A stretch of DNA of 7,788 nucleotides from a candidate division TM6 bacterium UASB124 (lineage in GTDB: Bacteria > Babelota > Babeliae > Babelales > RVW-14): positions 1-7,788 of the forward strand of contig CAMBZK010000047.1 in assembly GCA_945872225.1 (NCBI GenBank), given 5' to 3'. The notes beneath the pieces are model-generated. The model did not search any database. It had not been told where the DNA came from and saw only the letters and a program-made list of their open reading frames with translations. A program made the translations under genes and the position numbers. Below, in pieces: positions 1 to 4,764 of this stretch (positions are counted from its first letter, which is position 1; each line of letters begins with the position of its first letter).

Positions 1-226
1 CTCTAAGGATTGCATTGTAAGCTATATCTAGATCAGTTAGAGCTCTTCCTCGACTAGGACGAACAAACTCGAGGCTCACATGAAACCCAGAGCTACTGTT
101 ATCAACATTACCAGGAGCAATGTAAAATTTTCTATCATCTTTATCTTTTTGGCTTGCAGAACAAACACCAATCGCAACCATCAATAACGGCAACAACACC
201 GCAATAATTCTTCTACCAATGTTCAT
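1..226 (-). CDS. Secreted protein of unknown function, N-terminal part (3' end beyond window)
   Basis: An open frame of 75 codons starts at ATG 226-224 and runs off the left edge without a stop. GGAGAT at 236-231 lies 4-5 nt before the ATG and is a good ribosome-binding site, which fixes the start. The first 24 residues (MNIGRRIIAVLLPLLMVAIG then VCSA) form a typical Sec signal peptide: positive n-region, hydrophobic core and a small residue at the likely cleavage site before SQKDKDD. Cys22 is near that site, but the surrounding I-G-V-C is not a good lipobox, so a lipoprotein is less likely. The exported part starts with a charged, Lys/Asp-rich stretch, then a Ser/Gly-rich segment (about residues 42-47) and SLEFVRPSRGRALTD. 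I do not recognise the family. The gene is divergent from the dus operon. The reading is firm; the function is unknown. Confidence 0.8.
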   Translation of the reverse strand, partial: MNIGRRIIAVLLPLLMVAIGVCSASQKDKDDRKFYIAPGNVDNSSSGFHVSLEFVRPSRGRALTDLDIAYNAILR

Positions 227-502
227 AGTAATCTCCATTTTATGAACCTAATTACAGATAGAATTATTATTACAGATAGAAAATTTAATTAAAGTTTTGA
301 GCAAAATAGGCCAAAAACTGTAACAAACAGTCTCGTGCAGAGTATTTTTACTTGTTGGCTACCACGCAAAAAAGCCATTCTCCCCCCTTTTCGAGGAAAG
401 CGCCCCAGGGTAAAACGGGCTCTCGCTCAAACCGGCAAGCTATGGTACAATAGCCCTCTGGTTAATGTTTGATACCCCCCTACTTTGCGCAGGATTCCAC
501 GC
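227..502. other. Divergent intergenic region with direct repeat and short inverted repeat
   Basis: No convincing gene lies between the divergent secreted-protein and dus genes. The half next to the secreted-protein gene is AT-rich. It carries a 13-bp direct repeat, ATTACAGATAGAA, at 251-263 and 269-281 (18 bp between starts), and a 5-bp perfect inverted repeat ACTGT-aacaa-ACAGT at 317-331. Either could be a regulator site, but both are short. The half next to dus is more G+C rich and holds a possible promoter around 443-451. No hairpin followed by a T-run was found, which fits a divergent arrangement needing no terminator. Confidence 0.5.
443..451 (+). promoter_or_regulatory. Possible extended -10 promoter for the dus-mreC operon
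   Basis: TGGTACAAT matches an extended -10 element: TGn followed by TACAAT, which is 5/6 to TATAAT. It lies about 50 bp upstream of the chosen dus start. The region 17 bp upstream of it (TCGCTC, 423-428) is a poor -35, which an extended -10 can tolerate. This is motif matching only. Confidence 0.4.
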
Positions 503-1495
503 ATGTCTTTTTGGCAAGAAAATCTCAGTATCGGCAAGCTGATTGTCCCTCGTTTTATGGCTGCACCGCTTGACGGCATCACCGACTCCCCGTTGCGCCA
601 GCTCATTCGCGACTTCAGTCCGACAGAATTATTGATGACTGAAATGCGTCACGTCTCGTGCGTCAGCAATGAAAAAGATCAACGCAGCCTCAAATACCGC
701 CCGGTAGAACACCCCCTCTCATTCCAGTTTTCTGCCAACCGTGAGCAATTTTTACAAGAAGCGGTCGATAAGGTTATTGAACGCGGCTTTTTAATGATCA
801 ACCTAAACAGTGGTTGCCCAGCACCCGTCGTAACACGCTCAGGTTCTGGTTCTGCCCTGATGGCTGACCTGCCAAAGCTTGAGATGCTCATCAAACTGTT
901 TGTTAAAGCAATCGATGGTCGCGTGCCCTTCACCCTCAAAATTCGTGCTGGCTACAAACAAAAAAATGCCGTTGAAGTCGCCAAGCTTGCCGAAGCAAGT
1001 GGCGTCGACTGCCTCATGATTCATCCACGCACCCAGCCAGAAGGCTTTACCTCACGCCTCGATTACGCCATCGTTGCAGAGATCAAAAAAGCTATCAAAA
1101 TCCCCGTTGTTTTTTCAGGCAACATTAATAAATTTGAAACCGCACAAAAAGTGTACGATCTGACTGGATCAGACGGCTTTATGATAGGCCGCGCGCTGTG
1201 GGGCGCCCCGTGGAAGATGCGTGAAATTACGGACGCAGCCCAAGGCAAGACATTCAATATCAGCACCCTAGAAACCCTTGAATACGCGCTCAAACACCTT
1301 GATATAAATTTACTTGAATTCGGTCCACGTGGTTTTATCCCATTCAAAAAACAACTTCCGCAATATATTCGTGGCGTCAATAATGCCGCTGTGTGGCGCG
1401 GTACCCTGCTGCGCACACAAACGGCAGAAGAGATGCGTGAGCACATTGTCCGCCTTATTGACGAGCATAGGACTGCCCCATGCGCAACCTTGTAA
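503..1495 (+). CDS. dus: tRNA-dihydrouridine synthase (Dus family)
   Basis: This 330-residue FMN-dependent TIM-barrel enzyme reduces uridines in the tRNA D-loop to dihydrouridine using NADPH, in the cytoplasm. The N-terminal FMAAPLDGITDSPLR matches the family's MAPM.GVTD.PFR start. The strand with LNSGCPAP carries the catalytic cysteine (C105), which protonates the uracil ring. LKIRAG (K146) and IHPRTQ (H174, R176) are the FMN/substrate-binding lysine and histidine motifs, and SGNI and MIGRALWGAPW bind the FMN phosphate. A C-terminal helical tRNA-binding part follows. A TTG at 485 would add six residues, but ATG 503 has AGGA at 491-494 with 8-nt spacing and gives the normal N-terminus. Length is normal for the family. 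The subtype is uncertain: it is DusB-like, yet some motifs (HPRTQPEGF instead of HGRTR.QGY) diverge. It overlaps mreC by 16 bp, implying translational coupling. Confidence 0.93.
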   Translation: MSFWQENLSIGKLIVPRFMAAPLDGITDSPLRQLIRDFSPTELLMTEMRHVSCVSNEKDQRSLKYRPVEHPLSFQFSANREQFLQEAVDKVIERGFLMINLNSGCPAPVVTRSGSGSALMADLPKLEMLIKLFVKAIDGRVPFTLKIRAGYKQKNAVEVAKLAEASGVDCLMIHPRTQPEGFTSRLDYAIVAEIKKAIKIPVVFSGNINKFETAQKVYDLTGSDGFMIGRALWGAPWKMREITDAAQGKTFNISTLETLEYALKHLDINLLEFGPRGFIPFKKQLPQYIRGVNNAAVWRGTLLRTQTAEEMREHIVRLIDEHRTAPCATL

Positions 1496-2298
1496 AGCGT
1501 CTGGTTATCTGGCTTGCAGCAGTTTTTTTATTGCTGTACGGCCTCAATAAAGCAAAATTTATGCCCCACGACTGGGTTGATAATCTGGCAGCGCGCTGCG
1601 CTTATCCCTTTTATGCAACCACCGGATCAATCAGCAACAGCATCGCCAACTGGCAACAAAGCCGCACGAGCTACAACGACATAAAAAAAGCACATACAAC
1701 GCTCGAAGCAGACTACGCCCGCGCCGTTGATGAGCTCATAGCTTTGCGTGCTGAGCGGCATCTCTACGAAGGCACCAAAGAGCTTGCAACCTTCATGGAG
1801 CGGTACAACATCGATGGCCTGCGAGCACACATCATGACCAAAAATATTGATGAGAACAGCCATTATTATCTGGTCAACGCTGGCTCCAATGCCGGCATCA
1901 AAAAAGATATGGTCGCGGTGTATCAACATCACCTTGTAGGTCGCGTTGTTGATGTGTATGCCTGGTACAGCAAAGTACTCTTGATCACTGATGAAAAGAG
2001 CAAAATTGCCGCGTACACCGGCAAAACGCATGCCCCCGGCATTGCACAGGGCTACAACCAACCAACACGTTGCAATTTCGCCTATGTCAGCCACCTGTTT
2101 CAGGTGCTTAATCATGATTTGGTTATTTCTAGCGGCCAAGGCGAAGTCTATCCGCAAGGTTTTTGCTTGGGTAAAATTGTGCTGCACAACATCAAAGAAA
2201 AAGAGTTGTATCATCACATCGATGTACAACCCATGATCAACTTACGTAGCTTGTCGTATGTTTTGCTTATTGACCCAAAAACAATCATGCAATTCTAG
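1480..2298 (+). CDS. mreC: Rod shape-determining protein MreC
   Basis: MreC is a bitopic inner-membrane protein that forms filaments in the periplasm and links the MreB cytoskeleton and elongation PBPs to RodA. The 272-residue product has a short basic N-terminus, one transmembrane helix (about 7-23), a helical/coiled-coil dimerisation segment (about 55-105) and then the two beta-barrel domains. Family landmarks are NAGSNAGI (133-140), LVGRV (152-156), LITDEKSK (168-175) and ISSGQGEVYPQGFCLGKI (216-233), the last corresponding to the conserved TSG..G.FP.G..IG.V. It ends soon after V-Q-P-x-x-N-L-x-x-L. ATG 1480 is preceded by AGGA (1469-1472, 7-nt spacing) inside dus. Unlike the usual mreB-mreC-mreD cluster, neither partner is adjacent: dus lies upstream and a nucleotidyltransferase-like gene 15 bp downstream. 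It uses TAG as stop, which is useful when judging the TAG in the TfoX gene. Confidence 0.93.
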   Translation: MRNLVKRLVIWLAAVFLLLYGLNKAKFMPHDWVDNLAARCAYPFYATTGSISNSIANWQQSRTSYNDIKKAHTTLEADYARAVDELIALRAERHLYEGTKELATFMERYNIDGLRAHIMTKNIDENSHYYLVNAGSNAGIKKDMVAVYQHHLVGRVVDVYAWYSKVLLITDEKSKIAAYTGKTHAPGIAQGYNQPTRCNFAYVSHLFQVLNHDLVISSGQGEVYPQGFCLGKIVLHNIKEKELYHHIDVQPMINLRSLSYVLLIDPKTIMQF

Positions 2299-2313
2299 CA
2301 AAAAGGCGTTCCT

Positions 2314-2634
2314 ATGAATCTTCAGCGATTGGATAAAAGCACCGTAGAAGAAATTGTTAAGCGCTTAGTAAAAACCTATGATCCGCTTGAGATTTATTTA
2401 TTGGAGCCGCAATACGACAACAATATCGACAACAATATCTTAGTTATTGTCGAAGGTGACGATATTGCGCACTATGCCCTCATGACCAAAGGGCACAAAG
2501 CGCTTGTTGGCGTTGATATTGCAAAAAACATTCTCGTTTACACCAAAGAAGAATTTGCAGAATACGCACAAGACGCTTCGACCCTCAGCTACTTAATTAA
2601 GCGTGATGGAAGCCGCATTTATGCAAAGGCATGA
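2314..2634 (+). CDS. Minimal nucleotidyltransferase (MNT)-like protein with degenerate active site; probable antitoxin partner
   Basis: This 106-residue protein has the outline of the MNT (NTP_transf_2-like) domain that accompanies HEPN proteins. It has an N-terminal helix (VEEIVKRLVKTYDP), a strand leading to the catalytic turn (LEIYLL), then ILVIVEGDD, a second carboxylate strand (GVDIAKNILVYT, D68) and the family-like tail TLSYLIKRDGSRIYA. The catalytic signature GS-x(8-10)-[S]D-x-D is not intact: the GS position reads E31-P32, and the D-x-D reads D39-x-N41. By family knowledge, intact MNTs transfer nucleotides (for example AMP to a HEPN toxin); this one is probably inactive and may act by binding only. 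AAAAGG (2301-2306) lies 7 nt before the ATG. The gene overlaps the HEPN gene by 14 bp, the usual antitoxin-toxin order. Family call is moderately sure; loss of catalysis is inferred from residues. Confidence 0.72.
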   Translation: MNLQRLDKSTVEEIVKRLVKTYDPLEIYLLEPQYDNNIDNNILVIVEGDDIAHYALMTKGHKALVGVDIAKNILVYTKEEFAEYAQDASTLSYLIKRDGSRIYAKA

Positions 2635-3004
2635 CCATTGGCTTTTTATAGCGCAAGAAGACCTTGAATCCGCAAAACACCTTCTTGTGCACGAGCTTAC
2701 AACGACACTCTTTCACACCCAGCAATGCGCAGAAAAAGCCTTAAAGGGCTATCTGGCTCGCACCAACAAACCAATCATTAAAACGCACGACCTGGTGAAA
2801 CTCGTTAATCTTTGCCTAGAGCTAAACAACAAATTTGAAATCATTCGACCCCTAGCTGCAGAGCTCACCCCCTATGAAGCCGCTGGCAGGTATCCAGACA
2901 ATACCTTTAAAAAACCTCCTCAAGAAAAAATACAAGAGCTTATTGAACAGTCTGAATACGTCTTTAAATTCGTTCTAGATGAAGTTCAATCACTAGCAAA
3001 ATGA
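2621..3004 (+). CDS. HEPN domain protein (HEPN/MNT toxin-antitoxin-like)
   Basis: The 127-residue all-helical product matches the HEPN family. W7 and AQEDLESAKHLL open helix 1, FHTQQCAEKALKGYLA (31-46) is the classic H.Q.aaEKalKa.l helix, THDLVKLV (55-62) follows, and GRYPDN (89-94) is the R-Y-P-D motif before the last helix. HEPN proteins are often ribonuclease toxins acting on RNA, held in check by a neighbouring MNT protein. The R-x(4-6)-H nuclease motif and the R-x4-H-x-Y AMPylation motif are not visible: no histidine follows R90. Nuclease activity is therefore uncertain. GTG 2603 and ATG 2606 are possible starts, but ATG 2621 has GGAAG (2608-2612) 8 nt upstream and gives the family's usual short lead before the tryptophan. 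It is the last gene of the dus-mreC-MNT-HEPN run; two tRNA-Arg genes follow. Confidence 0.85.
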   Translation: MQRHDHWLFIAQEDLESAKHLLVHELTTTLFHTQQCAEKALKGYLARTNKPIIKTHDLVKLVNLCLELNNKFEIIRPLAAELTPYEAAGRYPDNTFKKPPQEKIQELIEQSEYVFKFVLDEVQSLAK

Positions 3005-3012
3005 TCAAGTTG

Positions 3013-3021
3013 TGTTAAAAT
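3013..3021 (+). promoter_or_regulatory. Possible extended -10 promoter for the tRNA-Arg genes
   Basis: TGTTAAAAT (TGn + TAAAAT, 5/6 to consensus) lies just after the HEPN stop and about 150 bp before the first tRNA. The -35 region is poor (CTAGCA at 2993-2998). A transcript from here would include the left REP-like element. The call rests on the motif only. Confidence 0.3.
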
Positions 3022-3057
3022 AGTCGGAACAAAGAAATTTATGCATTTTCCTGCTCC

Positions 3058-3126
3058 TCCTGAGCCTGTCTGCCCGCCATAGCTACAAGTGCGTAGCACG
3101 ATGAGCGACTGCTGGGTCGAAGGACG
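3058..3126. repeat. Disrupted palindromic repeat (TCCTGAGCCTGTC ... GTCGAAGGACG)
   Basis: The left arm TCCTGAGCCTGTC (3058-3070) and right arm GTCGAAGGACG (3116-3126) would join across one GTC into a form I recall as a common dispersed palindrome in many bacterial genomes (TCCTGAGCCTGTCGAAGGA). Here 45 bp containing the REP-like element at 3071-3107 separate the arms, and both junctions carry GTC. The TCCT/AGGA ends can still pair. That this is an insertion into an older repeat is an inference from the arms. Confidence 0.5.
3071..3107 (-). repeat. REP-like element, left copy of inverted pair flanking the tRNAs
   Basis: Read on the minus strand, this 37-bp segment matches the plus-strand segment 3341-3377 at 31 of 37 positions without gaps. 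Both contain a small hairpin core, GTGC-(3 nt)-GCAC (GTGCTACGCAC here, GTGCTTCGCAC in the other copy), followed by GTAGCTA. The stem is kept while the loop differs, which suggests that structure matters. The two copies face each other around the tRNA-Arg genes. Confidence 0.75.
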
Positions 3127-3154
3127 CCCCGTTAGGGGTGAAAGAGCGGTCCAA
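3126..3154 (+). repeat. Small hairpin GCCCC-gtta-GGGGT
   Basis: CCCC (3127-3130) and GGGG (3134-3137) pair around the loop GTTA, with an extra G-U and C-G pair outside. GGAC (3122-3125) can also pair with GTCC (3149-3152). No T-run follows, so it is not a standard terminator; it may be part of the dispersed repeat or a leader structure of the tRNA transcript. Confidence 0.4.
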
Positions 3155-3172
3155 ATTTGACATACAAATTAT

Positions 3173-3246
3173 GCGCCCGTAGCTCAATTGGATAGAGTAT
3201 CGGACTTCGAATCCGCCGGTTGCAGGTTCGACTCCTGCCGGGCGCA
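3173..3246 (+). tRNA. tRNA-Arg (anticodon TCG)
   Basis: A full cloverleaf can be folded. The acceptor stem GCGCCCG/CGGGCGC is perfect. The D stem is GCTC/GAGT (one G-U) with loop AATTGGATA. The anticodon loop is CTTCGAA with anticodon TCG (3207-3209), and the T arm is GCAGG-TTCGACT-CCTGC. The discriminator is A (3246), and no CCA is encoded (ATTT follows), so a CCA-adding enzyme is needed. It should read CGA and probably other CGN arginine codons. Oddity: the outermost anticodon-stem pair is T3200-C3216, a mismatch; the remaining four pairs are good. Confidence 0.93.
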
Positions 3247-3258
3247 TTTAAATTGGCT

Positions 3259-3332
3259 GTGCCTATAGCTCAGATGGATAGAGCGAGCGTTTCCTAAACG
3301 CTAGGCCACAGGTTCGAATCCTGTTAGGCACA
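3259..3332 (+). tRNA. tRNA-Arg (anticodon CCT)
   Basis: The cloverleaf is complete: acceptor GTGCCTA/TAGGCAC, D arm GCTC-AGATGGATA-GAGC, perfect anticodon stem AGCGT/ACGCT around TTCCTAA with anticodon CCT (3293-3295), variable loop AGGCC, T arm ACAGG-TTCGAAT-CCTGT and discriminator A (3332). It reads the AGG arginine codon. CCA follows directly at 3333-3335, but these bases also begin the downstream palindrome CCATCC, so an encoded CCA may be chance; the upstream tRNA has none. Only 12 bp separate the two tRNAs, so they are probably cotranscribed and trimmed from one precursor. Confidence 0.95.
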
Positions 3333-3340
3333 CCATCCTA

Positions 3341-3377
3341 CGCTCTTCGTGCTTCGCACTCGTAGCTACGGATGGCA
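3341..3377 (+). repeat. REP-like element, right copy of inverted pair flanking the tRNAs
   Basis: This 37-bp segment is the partner of 3071-3107 (31/37 in inverted orientation). It lies in a longer fold: CCATCC (3333-3338) can pair with GGATGG (3370-3375), TACG with CGTA inside that, and GTGC-TTC-GCAC forms the tip. GGATGG can instead pair with CCATCC at 3380-3385 (loop CAGG), so two exclusive hairpins are possible. No T-run follows. A role as a 3' processing or stability structure for the tRNA transcript is possible but unproven. Confidence 0.75.
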
Positions 3378-3454
3378 GGCCATCCAAACTCTTAATCTAT
3401 GGTTCTAAGTGACTGACAACCCTAACTCGCTACTTTAAATACCTCAGGAGCTAG

Positions 3455-3697
3455 ATGTTGAATAATCAATACATCGATTACGTCCTAGACCTTCTATCGC
3501 CACTCGGCAACATTAAAGCCCGCAAGATGTTTGGTGGCTATGGCATTTACAAAGACAGCATCTTTTTTGCTATCATCATCGAAAACATTTTGTATTTTAA
3601 AGTAGGTGATGGCAATCGCTCACAGTATGAATCATACGGCTCAAAGCCATTTTCTTATGAAGGAAAAGCAAAGAAAATGGTAACCATGAGTTACTAG
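3455..3697 (+). CDS. TfoX N-terminal-domain protein, first part, ended by in-frame TAG
   Basis: This 80-residue frame matches the TfoX N-terminal domain (often found alone or in competence regulators). It has the MFGGYGIYKDSIFFAII opening (25-41), LYFKV (46-50), the Y-x-x-YG-x-KPFSY segment (58-68) and VTMSY (76-80). In the family this last motif is normally followed by Y-E-x-P-x-x-x-L-E-D and a helix with W. Here the next codon is TAG (3695-3697), yet the same frame continues at once with the family's ELPMDILED. The stop therefore cuts the domain about 34 codons early. TAC/TAT to TAG is a single-base change. TAG ends mreC and the kinase gene as well, so the codon is not reassigned. AGGAG (3446-3450) lies 4 nt before ATG 3455. 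The molecular role of stand-alone TfoX_N proteins is poorly known. Confidence 0.85.
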   Translation: MLNNQYIDYVLDLLSPLGNIKARKMFGGYGIYKDSIFFAIIIENILYFKVGDGNRSQYESYGSKPFSYEGKAKKMVTMSY

Positions 3698-3706
3698 GAG
3701 CTCCCT

Positions 3707-3802
3707 ATGGACATTTTGGAAGACTCAAGCAAGCTTGCTCAATGGGCGGCACAGGCTGTTGAAGATGCCATCAAGACAAAGAAGCCTACAAAGAAAAAGT
3801 AA
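3707..3802 (+). CDS. TfoX N-domain, C-terminal remainder (31 codons), possible restart
   Basis: This frame, 31 codons from ATG 3707 to TAA 3802, is exactly in phase with the preceding TfoX frame and supplies the missing family end: M-D-I-L-E-D, then a helix with L-A-Q-W-A-A-Q-A-V-E-D, then a lysine-rich tail. AGGAG at 3696-3700 overlaps the TAG of the first part and is 6 nt from this ATG, an ideal spacing for termination-reinitiation. Two readings are possible: a recently broken gene, or a domain made as two pieces that reassemble. The kinase gene starts 17 bp after its stop. The protein is too short to support a separate function by itself. Confidence 0.55.
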   Translation: MDILEDSSKLAQWAAQAVEDAIKTKKPTKKK

Positions 3803-3819
3803 ATTGATGGGGACATGAC

Positions 3820-4764
3820 GTGACTACAAGAACAACCGAACGACGTACTGAAAATATCATTTTAGATAGCGATCAAATCTTACAGCTGGTTAAAAATGCG
3901 CTACCAGGCTGTCATACAATCGATCACTACGAGGTTTTGTCAGGCGGAGCTGTAAATACGTCATACAAAGTCACCATAAACAACGAAGCTTTTGTTCTGC
4001 GTTTATACACACGCAACAGGCAGTACTGCAACATCGAACAAGCGTTATTCAAACTCGTGCACACAGCGGTCACCGTGCCAGAATTGATCTTCTCAGACGA
4101 AAACCACGAGCCATGGGCTTATGCTCTTTTTCGCTTTGTGCCAGGCGTACAAATTGATAAAGTCGCTCACGAGCAAAGCAAACAGCTTTCGTTCAAGCTA
4201 GGCGAAACACTTGCCCACATCCATAGCTTCCGCTTACCAAGTGCCGGGTTGTTCGGCCCTAACCTCGCCATCGCACAGCCATTCGTACAAAACTCAACCC
4301 CCTATTTTGATGAAGCACATCGTGTTTTATCGACGGCAGATAATGTCCGCCGCCGCCTAGGCGATAAGTTGGCAGACAATCTGCTCGTTTTTATGAGTAC
4401 AAACAAAAGCTTTTTTCCAGTTATCGACAATAATATCTGCCTCACGCATGCCGATTTTAAGCCGGTAAATCTGCTCTACACGCCAGCATCAACCGTCTGC
4501 GTACTCGATTGGGAATTTGCTCATGCAGGCCTTGGCATGCTTGATTTTGCAATTTTGCTGCGACATCGCCATCAGTTCCCACTCGATCTTAATGCGTTAA
4601 AAAATGGTTATGCATCTCTTGGTGGCATACTGCCCGATGAATGGGTTAAGTCGGCACTGATCACCGACCTTGTGAATATCGTGCACTTACTTGATAGCCC
4701 AACTGAGCAACCACAGCTCTTTGCGCAACTGATGCAAGCAATCATTACTACAATGCAATCATAG
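3820..4764 (+). CDS. Aminoglycoside phosphotransferase (APH)-family kinase
   Basis: This 314-residue protein has the protein-kinase-like fold of the APH/choline-kinase family, which phosphorylates small hydroxylated molecules with ATP in the cytoplasm. Visible parts are the Gly-rich nucleotide loop with LSGGAVNTSYKV (40-51), the strand FVLRLY (58-63), the hinge region YALFRFVPG (101-109), the catalytic loop THADFKPVN (209-217; D212 is the likely base, N217 binds metal) and the metal aspartate in VLDWEFA (D230). Closest in style to homoserine-kinase/choline-kinase-like APH members; the substrate cannot be read, and antibiotic resistance should not be assumed. The GTG start at 3820 is chosen because GGGGA (3809-3813) lies 6 nt upstream and the nearby ATG at 3815 meets a stop two codons later. 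It probably shares a transcript with the split TfoX gene. Its last 17 bp overlap the convergent Cys-rich gene. Confidence 0.85.
   Translation: MTTRTTERRTENIILDSDQILQLVKNALPGCHTIDHYEVLSGGAVNTSYKVTINNEAFVLRLYTRNRQYCNIEQALFKLVHTAVTVPELIFSDENHEPWAYALFRFVPGVQIDKVAHEQSKQLSFKLGETLAHIHSFRLPSAGLFGPNLAIAQPFVQNSTPYFDEAHRVLSTADNVRRRLGDKLADNLLVFMSTNKSFFPVIDNNICLTHADFKPVNLLYTPASTVCVLDWEFAHAGLGMLDFAILLRHRHQFPLDLNALKNGYASLGGILPDEWVKSALITDLVNIVHLLDSPTEQPQLFAQLMQAIITTMQS

Noticed and set aside
485..502. TTG start for the dus gene, adding six residues
   Set aside because: ATG 503 has a well-spaced AGGA and gives the normal family N-terminus; the TTG has no ribosome-binding site.
3157..3162. TTGACA, a perfect -35 hexamer just before tRNA-Arg(TCG)
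   Set aside because: The matching -10 would fall inside the tRNA gene, so it cannot serve as its promoter; no downstream -10 at 16-18 bp is present.
3071..3377. CRISPR array or insertion sequence around the tRNAs
   Set aside because: There are only two copies, in inverted orientation, with no spacer series and no transposase frame between them.
3695..3697. TAG in the TfoX frame as a recoded sense codon
   Set aside because: TAG is the terminal stop of mreC (2296-2298), of the kinase (4762-4764) and of the Cys-rich gene at 4748, so the genome uses it as a stop.
3820..4764. Calling the kinase an antibiotic-resistance gene
   Set aside because: Only general APH-fold motifs are visible; most such chromosomal proteins phosphorylate other small molecules.
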